Translations under genes and position numbers: made by a program
Notes under the pieces: generated by a model
The model's input: the letters and a program-made list of their open reading frames with translations, nothing else
Databases searched by the model: none
Told to the model about the DNA's origin: nothing
Assembly (NCBI GenBank): GCA_902554795.1
Contig: CACDQB010000004.1
Coordinates: 1 to 43,018, forward strand
Reading direction: 5' to 3'
DNA length: 43,018 bases
From: an uncultured Pelagibacteraceae bacterium
Lineage (GTDB): Bacteria; Pseudomonadota; Alphaproteobacteria; Pelagibacterales; Pelagibacteraceae
Shown here: positions 9,188 through 17,175 of the stretch, in pieces
How positions within the stretch are numbered: position 1 is the first letter of the stretch
Layout of the letters: every line of letters begins with the position of its first letter

Positions 9188-9928
9188 ATGATCTCTATAT
9201 CCTCAAATTTGAATATTATGATTAAAGCAGCTGAAAAAGCATCAAAGTCTGTGATAAGAGATTTTGGAGAAGTTGAAAAACTACAAGTATCTAAAAAAGG
9301 ACCACGAGATTTTGTTACAAAAACTGATAAACAAGTAGAAAAAATTCTAATTGAAGAACTTTCTAAAACAAAAAAAAATTATTCTTTTTTATCAGAAGAA
9401 GTTGGTTCAATAAAAAACAAAGACAAAGATAATATTTGGATTATTGATCCAATAGATGGTACAACAAATTTTCTACACGGCATTCCTCATTTTGCAATTT
9501 GTGTGGCGCTTGAATCTAAAAAAGAGATAATTAGTGGTTTAATTTATGATCCTATTAAAGATGAAATGTTTTATGCAGAAAAAAACAAAGGAGCATATCT
9601 AAATAGTCAAAGATTGCGAGTTTCAAATAGAAGTTTAATAGATGAATGTTTATTTTCAAGTAATCATGAAGGAGTCAAATTTAGCAATTTAAATATGAGG
9701 TACAGTGGGTGTGCAGCTTTAGACTTGGCTTATGTGGCTTCAGGTAGATTAGATGGGTTTTTTCATAATAAAATAAATATTTGGGACGTGGCAGCAGGAG
9801 CTTTGTTGGTAGAGGAGGCAGGTGGAATAGTTAATGATTTAGATAAATTCGATCAGAATAACATAGATATTCGAGCATCAAGTGGGGCAATTAATGATAA
9901 AATGCTTGAAAATTTAAAGAACTTTTAA
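9188..9928 (+). CDS. suhB: Inositol-1-monophosphatase family protein (SuhB-like)
   Basis: 246 residues. A magnesium-dependent sugar-phosphate phosphatase fold: SEEVG (E70/E71), WIIDPIDGTTNFLHG (D87, D90) and WDVAAGALLVEEAGG near residue 198 supply the metal ligands. SuhB-type enzymes dephosphorylate inositol phosphate and related polyols; in E. coli SuhB also acts in rRNA transcription antitermination. It is slightly short compared with E. coli SuhB (267). It follows efp by 1 base, ending the plus-strand operon before the promoter-like sequence at 9929. Confidence 0.92.
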   Translation: MISISSNLNIMIKAAEKASKSVIRDFGEVEKLQVSKKGPRDFVTKTDKQVEKILIEELSKTKKNYSFLSEEVGSIKNKDKDNIWIIDPIDGTTNFLHGIPHFAICVALESKKEIISGLIYDPIKDEMFYAEKNKGAYLNSQRLRVSNRSLIDECLFSSNHEGVKFSNLNMRYSGCAALDLAYVASGRLDGFFHNKINIWDVAAGALLVEEAGGIVNDLDKFDQNNIDIRASSGAINDKMLENLKNF

Positions 9929-9956
9929 TTGTGTTCTAATTTTCTTTTGCTATAAG
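9929..9956 (+). promoter_or_regulatory. Candidate sigma70-type promoter for rpmE
   Basis: TTGTGT at 9929-9934, a 16-base spacer and TATAAG at 9951-9956. A transcript starting 6-8 bases on would begin at about 9963, at or next to the rpmE ATG at 9964, leaving essentially no leader. In DNA this AT-rich such a match can arise by chance. Confidence 0.35.
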
Positions 9957-9963
9957 TCTCGAT

Positions 9964-10194
9964 ATGAAAAAAGACATACATCCAAACTACCACACTATTA
10001 AGGTTGAAATGACTGATGGTACTCAATTTGAAACTAAATCAACTTGGGGTACCGAAGGAGATACATTAAAATTAGAGATAGATCCTAAATCTCATGCAGC
10101 CTGGACAGGTGGAAAGCAAAAATTAATGGATAAAGGTAGAATAAGTAAATTTAATAAAAAATTCCAAAATTTTAAATCAGCAAAGAAAAATTAA
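9964..10194 (+). CDS. rpmE: 50S ribosomal protein L31 (bL31), zinc-free form
   Basis: 76 residues beginning [19 protein letters not shown], the bL31 signature, with [21 protein letters not shown] at the C-terminal side. It contains no cysteine, so the CxC...CxxC zinc site of type A L31 is absent and this is a zinc-independent form. It sits 35 bases after suhB and is followed immediately by the DUF1013 gene, with no gap. Confidence 0.95.
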   Translation: MKKDIHPNYHTIKVEMTDGTQFETKSTWGTEGDTLKLEIDPKSHAAWTGGKQKLMDKGRISKFNKKFQNFKSAKKN

Positions 10195-10776
10195 ATGTCA
10201 AACGCTCCTTTAATGCCAATGGCTACTGCCGTATGGTTAGTAGAAAATACAACTTTAACATTCAAACAGATTGCAGATTTTTGTAATTTGCATGAAGTAG
10301 AAATTCAGGGGATTGCTGATGGTGAAGTTGCTAAAGGTATAAAGGCTTACAACCCAATTATATCAGGACAGCTTTCAAGAGAAGAAATTGAATTATCATC
10401 TAAAGATGAAAATAGACCTTTACAGATAAAAAGTATTGATATCGAAATTTCACACAGCGAAAAAAAAATTAAAAAATACGTTCCTCTATCAAAGAGACAA
10501 GATAAACCAGACTCTGCTTTATGGCTTATTAAACAGCATGGCATATTAAAAGATTCTCAAATAGCGAAATTAGTCGGAATTACAAAAAATTCTGTAACAT
10601 CGATCAGAAATAAAAGTTATTGGAATTTCAATAATTTAAACCCCAAAGACCCTGTTGCACTAAATTTATTTTCTCAAAAAGATTTAATTGAAGCTATCGA
10701 AAAAGCTGAGAGAAGAATAAAAAGAGAAAAAAAAGAGAAAGAAAAACAAAATAAAACTAATCAAGCAGCTATTTAA
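10195..10776 (+). CDS. trcR: DUF1013 protein, TrcR-like cell-cycle transcriptional regulator
   Basis: 193 residues. The start APLMPMATAVWLVENTTLTFKQIADFC is the hallmark of DUF1013, a family found in alphaproteobacteria and named TrcR in some annotations. Two helix-turn-helix-like segments are visible: residues 15-45 (LTFKQIADFCNLHEVEIQGI) and about 105-140 (WLIKQHGILKDSQIAKLVG, then TKNSVTSIRNKSYWN). The C-terminus is a lysine/glutamate-rich tail. A DNA-binding role is inferred from these segments. It starts directly after the rpmE stop. Confidence 0.85.
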   Translation: MSNAPLMPMATAVWLVENTTLTFKQIADFCNLHEVEIQGIADGEVAKGIKAYNPIISGQLSREEIELSSKDENRPLQIKSIDIEISHSEKKIKKYVPLSKRQDKPDSALWLIKQHGILKDSQIAKLVGITKNSVTSIRNKSYWNFNNLNPKDPVALNLFSQKDLIEAIEKAERRIKREKKEKEKQNKTNQAAI

Positions 10777-10808
10777 TGAATAAAATAAATAGACATAATT
10801 TTGTAAAA

Positions 10809-10818
10809 GTGATATCAC
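10809..10818. promoter_or_regulatory. Perfect 10-bp palindrome upstream of rpsU
   Basis: GTGATATCAC is self-complementary and lies 11 bases before the GGAGG ribosome-binding site of rpsU. It could be a small operator in the rpsU promoter/leader, or chance. Confidence 0.25.
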
Positions 10819-10829
10819 ACCATTTTTTT

Positions 10830-10834
10830 GGAGG
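10830..10834 (+). promoter_or_regulatory. Strong Shine-Dalgarno site of rpsU, deciding an ATT start
   Basis: GGAGG at 10830-10834 is the clearest Shine-Dalgarno sequence I noticed in the window, where most starts have no recognisable site. It lies inside the frame that would follow the TTG at 10828, and exactly 5 bases before ATT at 10840. It therefore argues for initiation at 10840, not at 10828. Confidence 0.6.
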
Positions 10835-10839
10835 TAGTT

Positions 10840-11034
10840 ATTAAAATAGAAGTAAAAGATAATAATATTGAACAAGCTTTGAGAGTTTTGAAAAGAAAAC
10901 TCCAAAGAGACGGGTTTTTCAAAGTCATTAAGTTAAAAAACACTTACGAAAAACCATCCGAAAAGAAGAAAAGAATTCTTCAAGAAAATATTAAAAGAGT
11001 TAAAAAATTAAATAAGCTAAAAAATAGAATTTAA
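10840..11034 (+). CDS. rpsU: 30S ribosomal protein S21 (bS21), probable ATT start
   Basis: About 64 residues from ATT at 10840: (M)KIEVKDNNIEQALRVLKRKL, then QRDGFFKVIKLKN, YEKPSEKKKR and a basic tail, the bS21 pattern. S21 helps mRNA binding during initiation on the small subunit. The nearest conventional start in frame is TTG at 10828, but this adds four residues not typical for the family (usual N-terminus M-x-V-x-V-x-D-N-N) and puts the GGAGG site inside the gene. No ATG, and no GTG, is available at the right place. ATT starts are established for infC (IF3), where they serve autoregulation. tRNA-fMet begins 5 bases after the stop. Confidence 0.85.
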   Translation: MKIEVKDNNIEQALRVLKRKLQRDGFFKVIKLKNTYEKPSEKKKRILQENIKRVKKLNKLKNRI

Positions 11035-11039
11035 AATAC

Positions 11040-11116
<77 letters not shown>

Positions 11117-11120
11117 ATTA

Positions 11121-12362
11121 ATGACTGGAATTAAAACTAATAAAAATAAAATTAATTTCCTAGACACCTTTAGTCTTTTTTTATTCACATTGTACCCACT
11201 GGCTATAATTTCTGGAAACCTATTGATAAATATTTTTATACTTTTACTGTCATTTAATTTTATAATTAATTTAAAAAATAATATTATTTTTTTAAAACAA
11301 AAAGTTTTTTATGTTCTGTTATTTTTTTTTATATCGCTTGTTATTAACCTAATTTTTAGTACAAATTTCGAAAATACAGCTCTAAGAGTAATAAAATTTT
11401 TTTTTATTATTTTTTTTATTTTTGAAATTCAAAGAATAGTTCAAAGATTTGAGCACAATTATTTAAAAAATATATACAAATTTTTTTTTGTAATATTTAT
11501 TATATTAAGTTTAGATATTATTTTTGAAGTAATCTTTGGACAAAACATTTTAGGTTTTAAAGCTGAAATGCCTGGTAGAATAGCAAGTTTTTTTGGAGAC
11601 GAGTTAGTTGTGGGTGCTTTTTATCATGGATTTGTTTTGATTTTTTTAAGTTATTTATGTTATTCAAATTCAAATAAGTTCATTCTTATTTTATTTATTT
11701 TTTCAATTATATTAATAAGTTTTTTAATTGGAGAAAGAGCAAATTTTATAAAATTATTTTTATCAGTAATAATTTTCTTTTTTTTAGTTTTTAAAATTAA
11801 TTATAAAAATAAAATTTCTATAATTTTAATATTGTTAATATCTTTTATAGGTATAGTTAATCTCAACGAAGAATATAAATATAGATACTATAATCAAATT
11901 AAGACCCTATTTTCGGTAAATGGATATTTTGATTTTATGAAGAAATCACAATATGGCGCTCATCGAATTGCTGCATATAAAATATTTGAAGAAAATATAT
12001 ATTTTGGTGTTGGTATAAGAAATTTCAGGCATGAAGTAAAAAAAGATAAATACGAGGATAATCGATATATATTTACTAGACAAAGGTCAGCTACTCATCC
12101 ACACCAAGTACATCATGAGTTTTTATCTGAAACAGGAATTGTTGGTTATATATCATTTTTAATTTTTATTATATTTTCTTTAATATTAGCAATTAAAAAT
12201 TATGCCAAAACAAAAAACTTATACCAACTATCAGGAATAATATTTGTTATAACATCTCTAATTCCACTCTTGCCTTCTGGTAGTTTTTTTTCAACTTTAA
12301 CAAGTGGAATTTTTTGGTTTAATTTTGCTTTAATGATTGGATATAACAAGGTTAAATTTTAA
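11121..12362 (+). CDS. O-antigen ligase/polymerase-like membrane protein (WaaL/Wzy superfamily)
   Basis: 413 residues, mostly hydrophobic, with about ten membrane segments. The large soluble loop near residues 250-340 contains YGAHRIAAYKIFEEN, then GVGIRNFRHE and HPHQVHHEFLSETGIVGY; the H-x-x-x-x-E-x-G-x-x-G pattern is typical of O-antigen ligases, which join polyprenyl-linked glycans to lipid A core or polymerise repeat units in the periplasm. Its ATG is 4 bases after the tRNA CCA end, so it may be read through from rpsU/tRNA. Its last 11 bases overlap the convergent transaldolase gene. It could finish the glycan made by the island at 16285 and beyond; that link is inference. Confidence 0.8.
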   Translation: MTGIKTNKNKINFLDTFSLFLFTLYPLAIISGNLLINIFILLLSFNFIINLKNNIIFLKQKVFYVLLFFFISLVINLIFSTNFENTALRVIKFFFIIFFIFEIQRIVQRFEHNYLKNIYKFFFVIFIILSLDIIFEVIFGQNILGFKAEMPGRIASFFGDELVVGAFYHGFVLIFLSYLCYSNSNKFILILFIFSIILISFLIGERANFIKLFLSVIIFFFLVFKINYKNKISIILILLISFIGIVNLNEEYKYRYYNQIKTLFSVNGYFDFMKKSQYGAHRIAAYKIFEENIYFGVGIRNFRHEVKKDKYEDNRYIFTRQRSATHPHQVHHEFLSETGIVGYISFLIFIIFSLILAIKNYAKTKNLYQLSGIIFVITSLIPLLPSGSFFSTLTSGIFWFNFALMIGYNKVKF

Positions 12363-13050
12363 ATTTAGATTTTTTACTATCATTTAAAAAAGCTTTAACT
12401 GTTTCTATTGTTAATTGATTAAAAGATTTTCCAAACTTTTCAATTTTTTCTATAATTGCTGGAGGCACTGTTATTATATGACATCCAAGCTCTTTAGCTT
12501 GGATATAATTATATGGTTCTCTTACACTTGCCCAAAGTATTTGAACATTTTTATATTTTTTTGCGAGCGTAATACTTTTTTTAAATTCTGGGATTGGATC
12601 TTTACCTGTATCAGCTGCTCTCCCAGCAAAAATAGAAATAATCACATTTGTCTTTTTATTTAAATATTTAAGAATTTTTTTTGTCTGATATGAGGTATAA
12701 ACTGCTGTAATATTTAGTTTGATATTTTTACTGTTTAACTCTCTGATAATTTTTCCCATAAATTTTCCCTTTGAATTAACAACTGGAATTTTTACATATA
12801 CATTTTTTGCCCACGTATTTATTTGAAGTGCTTGTGACCTCATATCTGCATAATTATCAGCAAATACTTCAAGAGAAACAGGTTTATTTTTACAAACATT
12901 CAATATTTTTTTTGAGTAAGATCTATAATCTTTTGCACCTGCTTTTCTCATCAAGCTTGGATTAGTAGTAAAACCATCAACAATTTTTTTTTTATTGAAT
13001 TTTTTTATTGTATTTATTTCCGCAATGTCGCAAAAAATTTTTGTTTTCAA
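12352..13050 (-). CDS. Short transaldolase / fructose-6-phosphate aldolase family
   Basis: 232 residues, close to the length of the TalC/FSA subfamily (about 215-225), shorter than E. coli TalB. GFTTNPSLMRKAG at residues 26-38 is the family's substrate loop; VYVKIPVV near residue 84-91 carries the Schiff-base lysine. It either transfers dihydroxyacetone in the pentose phosphate pathway or cleaves fructose-6-phosphate; sequence alone does not separate the two. The start is TTG at 13050, with KTKIFCDIAEI following as expected. It is last in the minus-strand array after pntB, 8 bases away, and works in the same pathway as tkt. Confidence 0.85.
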   Translation of the reverse strand: MKTKIFCDIAEINTIKKFNKKKIVDGFTTNPSLMRKAGAKDYRSYSKKILNVCKNKPVSLEVFADNYADMRSQALQINTWAKNVYVKIPVVNSKGKFMGKIIRELNSKNIKLNITAVYTSYQTKKILKYLNKKTNVIISIFAGRAADTGKDPIPEFKKSITLAKKYKNVQILWASVREPYNYIQAKELGCHIITVPPAIIEKIEKFGKSFNQLTIETVKAFLNDSKKSKFKI

Positions 13051-13058
13051 TTTTTATC

Positions 13059-14456
13059 CTACAAATTTTTAGTTATATCCTCAGTCATTTTTTTAGCATC
13101 AGCAAATAACATAAGTGTATTTTCCTTATAAAATAAATCATTATCAATACCAGCATAACCTGGGGATAAACTTCTTTTAACAAATAAAACTGACTTACAT
13201 TTTTCAACGTCAAGAACAGGCATTCCATATATTGGACTTTGAGGGTCTGTTTTTGCTACTGGATTTGTTACATCATTAGCTCCTATAACAAATGCTACAT
13301 CTGCATTTGCAAAATCATTATTAATTTCCTCTAGCTCAAAAACCTCATCATATGGGACATTGGCTTCTGCAAGAAGGACATTCATATGACCAGGCATCCT
13401 ACCAGCAACAGGATGTATGGCATAAGAAACTTTAATATCATTTTTTTTTAATGTATCTACCATTTCTCTTAATGCGTGTTGAGCCTGTGCAACAGCCATT
13501 CCATAACCTGGAACTATTATGACTGATGAAGCATTTTTCATTAAAAAAGCAGCATCATCGGCATTACCACTTTTAACCGGTCTTTGTTCCTTTGTTGTTG
13601 TACTTGCAATATCTTCAGTTGCTCCAAAACCTCCTAAAATAACGTTAAAAAATGATCGATTCATTCCTTTACACATTATGTAAGATAATATTGCACCTGA
13701 AGATCCAACGAGTGCACCAGTGATAATCAATGCAGTATTTTCTAAAGTAAATCCGATACCGGCAGCAGCCCAACCAGAATATGAGTTTAGCATAGAAATT
13801 ACAACTGGCATATCTGCTCCGCCAATTGGTATAATTAAAAGAAAACCAATTAAAAAAGAAACAGCCAATAGTATCCAAAATAAATTGGATGATTGTGTTG
13901 AGCACAACAAATAAATTAAAACAATTATTGAAATTAATATAATTGCATTTAATGGATGTTGTCCTTTAAATAAAATTGGTGATCCTGACATTATTCCCTG
14001 TAATTTGAGAAAAGCGATTATTGAACCTGAAAAAGTTATTGCTCCAACTGCAGCACCAATAGACATCTCTATCAAACTACCAAGTTTTATATTTCCAGGG
14101 GTCCCCAGATTAAATGCTTCAGGGTTTATAAAAGCAGAAATAGCAACAAATACAGCAGCAAGTCCCACAAGACTATGAAAACCAGCAACTAATTCTGGCA
14201 TAGCTGTCATTGGTATTCTGTAAGCTATAAAAGCTCCAATTGATCCACCTAATAAAATAAATATTAGTACAAATATAAACCCAGTAGAAAAATTACCTGT
14301 AGATAAAAATGTTACTGTTATAGCAATGACCATTCCTAAAATACCAAATAAATTACCTTGTCTAGATGTTTCAGGTGAAGAAAGTCCTCTTAAGGCTAGA
14401 ATGAACAATACACCTGAAACTAAATAAAAAATTGCAGATAAGTTTGCAGATATCAT
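13059..14456 (-). CDS. pntB: NAD(P) transhydrogenase subunit beta
   Basis: 465 residues, full length. About nine membrane segments (residues 1-260) form the proton channel part (domain II). The soluble NADP(H)-binding domain III (about 290-465) shows VIIVPGYGMAVAQAQHALREM, AIHPVAGRMPGHMNVLLAEA, and GANDVTNPVAKTDPQSPIYGMP. The enzyme uses the proton gradient to reduce NADP+ with NADH, an NADPH source. It starts at the very base where pntAb ends (14456), so translation is coupled. Confidence 0.97.
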   Translation of the reverse strand: MISANLSAIFYLVSGVLFILALRGLSSPETSRQGNLFGILGMVIAITVTFLSTGNFSTGFIFVLIFILLGGSIGAFIAYRIPMTAMPELVAGFHSLVGLAAVFVAISAFINPEAFNLGTPGNIKLGSLIEMSIGAAVGAITFSGSIIAFLKLQGIMSGSPILFKGQHPLNAIILISIIVLIYLLCSTQSSNLFWILLAVSFLIGFLLIIPIGGADMPVVISMLNSYSGWAAAGIGFTLENTALIITGALVGSSGAILSYIMCKGMNRSFFNVILGGFGATEDIASTTTKEQRPVKSGNADDAAFLMKNASSVIIVPGYGMAVAQAQHALREMVDTLKKNDIKVSYAIHPVAGRMPGHMNVLLAEANVPYDEVFELEEINNDFANADVAFVIGANDVTNPVAKTDPQSPIYGMPVLDVEKCKSVLFVKRSLSPGYAGIDNDLFYKENTLMLFADAKKMTEDITKNL

Positions 14457-14764
14457 TATTTATCCTTTTTCTTTTTTTTATACATTGCTAACATTCTTTG
14501 AGTTACAAGAAATCCTCCAAAAATATTTATTGCGGCTAAAGCTATAGCTAAAAAACCAAAAATACTTGAGGTATTAAAAACACTATCAGAATTTCCAGAT
14601 AAACCTGCAATTATAGCTCCGACAATAATTACAGATGAAATTGCATTAGTAACAGACATCAAGGGTGTATGTAAAGATGGTGTAACACTCCACACAACAT
14701 AATATCCTACAAATATCGAGAGGATAAATATGCTTAATCTAAATATTAAAGGATCTATTTCCAT
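14456..14764 (-). CDS. pntAb: NAD(P) transhydrogenase subunit alpha, membrane part
   Basis: 102 residues with three or four membrane segments and the conserved SVTPSLHTPLMSVTNAISS near residues 26-44. In E. coli this region is fused to the NAD domain as PntA; in many alphaproteobacteria it is separate, as here. It begins 3 bases after pntAa and abuts pntB. It ends in a KKKKKDK tail on the cytoplasmic side. Confidence 0.95.
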   Translation of the reverse strand: MEIDPLIFRLSIFILSIFVGYYVVWSVTPSLHTPLMSVTNAISSVIIVGAIIAGLSGNSDSVFNTSSIFGFLAIALAAINIFGGFLVTQRMLAMYKKKKKDK

Positions 14765-14767
14765 AAA

Positions 14768-15856
14768 TTACTTAATTAACGTTTTTTCTATAATTTCATC
14801 TTCTAAATTAATATTTATTTTTTTTGTCTCCTTATCGATTAAATTTTCAACGAAATTAAAGACATTTTTCGCATACAAGTTAGAAGCAGAGACTGGTAAC
14901 TTATTTAAAATATTACTCTCGCCCATTATTTTTATTCCATTTTTTTCAATAATTTTATCCACTTCTGTAAACGCAGTATTTCCTCCTTGAATTGCTGCTA
15001 AATCATAAATTACTGATCCTGCTTGCATTTTTTCAATCATACTGTCTTTTAAAATCAAGGGAGCTTTTTTACCTGGTATGAGAGCTGTACATATTACTAT
15101 ATCAATTTTTTTTAAAGTTTCAGTTAAAAGTTCTTCCTGTTTTTTTTTAAAATCGTCTGAGGCCTCTTTTGCATAGCCACCTTCAGTTTCTAAATTTTCT
15201 GAACCTTCTACAGTTAAAAATTTACCTCCTAAACTTTCAACTTGTTCTTTTGATGCCATTCTTACATCAGTAGCAAAAACAATTGCACCCATCCTTTTTG
15301 CAGTAGCAATTGCTTGTAAACCAGCAACACCTGCACCAACAACTAAAACTTTAGCAGCTGGAACTGTTCCTGCTGCTGTCATCATCATTGGTATAGCTTT
15401 TTCAAAATTTGCAAAGGATTCGATAACTGCTTTATAACCTGCAAGATTTGCTTGTGAAGATAATATATCCATAGATTGAGCCCTAGTAATTCTTGGAAGT
15501 AATTCTAATGAAAAAAGATTAATTTTTTTTTTGGATAAGTTTTGTAATTGTTCTTTATTTTTATAAGGATTTAATACTCCAATTAATATTTGATTTTGTT
15601 TTAAATAGGAAAATTTATCATCAGACAACATCCCAAGCTGAACAATTATGTCAGAAGCACTTAAAATTTCTGACTCATTTTTTGAAATTTTAACGCCCAT
15701 ATCTATGAACTGCTCATCTTTTACACCTAAATGAGAACCATAATTTTCGATTAAACTTATCTCAAATCCAAGAGAAGTATATTTTTTTACTAGCTCAGGG
15801 GTTATAGCTATTCTTTTTTCAAGAGCCTGATCCTCCATTATTGAACCGATTTTCAT
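14768..15856 (-). CDS. pntAa: NAD(P) transhydrogenase subunit alpha, NAD-binding part
   Basis: 362 residues, related to alanine dehydrogenase. The N-terminus KIGSIMEDQALEKRIAITPELVKKY and the Rossmann segment LVVGAGVAGLQAIATAKRMGA (about residues 170-190), then ATDVR, bind NAD(H); CTALIPGKKAPLIL is also conserved. It docks on the membrane subunits PntAb/PntB. Split from pntAb as in other alphaproteobacteria. It follows the small oxidase-subunit gene by 9 bases. Confidence 0.96.
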   Translation of the reverse strand: MKIGSIMEDQALEKRIAITPELVKKYTSLGFEISLIENYGSHLGVKDEQFIDMGVKISKNESEILSASDIIVQLGMLSDDKFSYLKQNQILIGVLNPYKNKEQLQNLSKKKINLFSLELLPRITRAQSMDILSSQANLAGYKAVIESFANFEKAIPMMMTAAGTVPAAKVLVVGAGVAGLQAIATAKRMGAIVFATDVRMASKEQVESLGGKFLTVEGSENLETEGGYAKEASDDFKKKQEELLTETLKKIDIVICTALIPGKKAPLILKDSMIEKMQAGSVIYDLAAIQGGNTAFTEVDKIIEKNGIKIMGESNILNKLPVSASNLYAKNVFNFVENLIDKETKKININLEDEIIEKTLIK

Positions 15857-15865
15857 TTAGGAACC

Positions 15866-15976
15866 TTACAATAAGAATATTGCCATTAACACCAAAACAC
15901 ATACTACAGCGACAGATCCCCACAGAACAAATTTTGTAAAATTATTCCAGGTATTTTTATGGTTTTCATTATCCAT
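15866..15976 (-). CDS. aa3-type cytochrome c oxidase subunit IV, 36 residues
   Basis: A very short gene from ATG at 15976 to TAA at 15866-15868. The protein has a hydrophilic start (MDNENHKNTWNNF) and one membrane helix (about residues 16-36) ending MAIFLL. The TWxxF...W...LMAIFL pattern is that of the bacterial aa3 oxidase subunit IV family, a single-helix accessory subunit of unclear role. In alphaproteobacteria this gene is frequently next to the pnt genes, which supports the call. It is 5 bases after rpmJ and 9 before pntAa. Confidence 0.85.
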   Translation of the reverse strand: MDNENHKNTWNNFTKFVLWGSVAVVCVLVLMAIFLL

Positions 15977-15981
15977 AAAAA

Positions 15982-16107
15982 CTACTTTTGTCTTGCTTTA
16001 AATTTTGGATTAGTTTTATTTATTACGTAAACTCTGCCTCTTCTTCTTACCAGTTTAGAGTTTAGATCTCTTTTTTTTATTGACTTGAGTGAGCTTTTAA
16101 TTTTCAT
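15982..16107 (-). CDS. rpmJ: 50S ribosomal protein L36 (bL36), zinc-free form
   Basis: 41 residues from ATG at 16107 to TAG at 15982-15984: [14 protein letters not shown], then [22 protein letters not shown], the bL36 pattern. It has no cysteine, so it is the zinc-independent (YkgO-like) form. The ATG lies just 11 bases after the 3' end of 5S rRNA with no terminator between, so its message must come from the same transcript as 5S or from a promoter inside the 5S gene. Confidence 0.93.
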   Translation of the reverse strand: MKIKSSLKSIKKRDLNSKLVRRRGRVYVINKTNPKFKARQK

Positions 16108-16118
16108 AAATTTTCAAT

Positions 16119-16232
16119 GCCGGCAATGACCTACTCTTCCATGTCTTAAGACAAAGTACCATCGGCGCTGGAGGGCTTGACTTCCGAGTTCGGTATGGGA
16201 TCGGGTATAACACCTACGCAATAATCACCGGC
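16119..16232 (-). rRNA. rrf: 5S ribosomal RNA
   Basis: About 114 nt. Sense-strand landmarks: GCCGGTGATT at the 5' end pairs over nine positions with the 3' end (AGTCATTGCCGGC region); CCGATCCCATACCGAACTCG, GAAGTCAAGCCCTCCAGCG and GGAAGAGTAGGTC are conserved 5S loops. The gene is not next to 23S here: upstream (higher coordinates) lie glycan genes for the rest of the window. It has its own promoter-like sequence at 16239-16266. End positions may be off by 1-2 bases. Confidence 0.95.
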
Positions 16233-16238
16233 GGTAGT

Positions 16239-16266
16239 GTTATACCTATTTAATTAATATTGTAAA
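16239..16266 (-). promoter_or_regulatory. Sigma70-type promoter dedicated to 5S rRNA
   Basis: On the minus strand: TTTACA (16261-16266), a 16-base spacer and TATAAC (16239-16244). The 5' end of the 5S helix lies 6-7 bases after the -10 box, just where transcription would start. The geometry is independent of the base composition and supports a real promoter. Confidence 0.65.
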
Positions 16267-16284
16267 CAATGAAATAAGCTTAAA

Positions 16285-17175
16285 TTAAGTGTTTTTAATT
16301 ATTTTTTTTATGTAATCCTTGAGATTAATTGTGCCAAACAATTTATATACTTTATTGGATAAATTCATACTAGTTAAAGCTGAAGCATATCTCTCCCCTG
16401 GTCTCGGAGGTAAAAATTTAATTCTCGATTTAAACATTTTTGCTACCTCAATTATACTATAGCTTTTTTTATTAGATATGCTGTAGTGTCTACATTTATT
16501 AGTTTTCCAAGCATAATAACAAGCTTTAACTGTATCATTAATATGTGTAAACCTTCTAGATTGAGTTCCAGGTTTCACTACCGTTAAAGATTTATTGTTT
16601 TTGTATTGATGTTCAAAAATACCAATTACAGTAGCCATATTACCTGTAGAAATTTGTCTCTGACCATATACGTTGTAAAAATAAACTACTTCGTATTTAA
16701 ATTTAAACCATTTTTTTAAATTTTCTAACATTTCAAGATTTTTTGACTTAGTAAAAGCGTAAGGTGAAAGATCTTTATCGTTTCCCTTATTACCAATACT
16801 TGCTGAGGTTGCTGAATAAATTAATTTAATTTTATTCATTAAACAAAAATTAAAAACTTCATTTGTTCCAATTGTATTTGAGTCCACACATTCATTCATA
16901 TTTAAAAAACTCTGATATATTCTAGAGAATTCTCCAAAATGAAAAATTGAATTAATTTTATTTTTATAAGATTTCAAAATTTTAGAAATATTTTTAGTAT
17001 TTGAATTAATATATTTAACTCTTAAATTTTTAATATGATTTTTTTTTGTACCGGATGAATAATTATCCAAACTTATTATTTTAAATTTTGTTTTTTTTAG
17101 AAAATATTGAATTAAATTAGACCCAACAAAACCTGCACCACCTGTAATTACAATTATGTTTTTATTATATTTCAT
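16285..17175 (-). CDS. NAD-dependent sugar epimerase/dehydratase (extended SDR)
   Basis: 296 residues. Residues 8-17 hold the dinucleotide motif TGGAGFVGS; HFGEFSRI near residue 95, SATSASIG near 122 and the catalytic pair YAFTK near 139-143 mark an extended short-chain dehydrogenase of the UDP-glucose 4-epimerase type. NVYGQRQ and RRFTHINDT are the usual C-terminal motifs. The true substrate cannot be told. It overlaps fcl by 4 bases (17172-17175) and ends the gmd-fcl operon, so it probably acts on a precursor used with GDP-fucose. Confidence 0.85.
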   Translation of the reverse strand: MKYNKNIIVITGGAGFVGSNLIQYFLKKTKFKIISLDNYSSGTKKNHIKNLRVKYINSNTKNISKILKSYKNKINSIFHFGEFSRIYQSFLNMNECVDSNTIGTNEVFNFCLMNKIKLIYSATSASIGNKGNDKDLSPYAFTKSKNLEMLENLKKWFKFKYEVVYFYNVYGQRQISTGNMATVIGIFEHQYKNNKSLTVVKPGTQSRRFTHINDTVKACYYAWKTNKCRHYSISNKKSYSIIEVAKMFKSRIKFLPPRPGERYASALTSMNLSNKVYKLFGTINLKDYIKKIIKNT

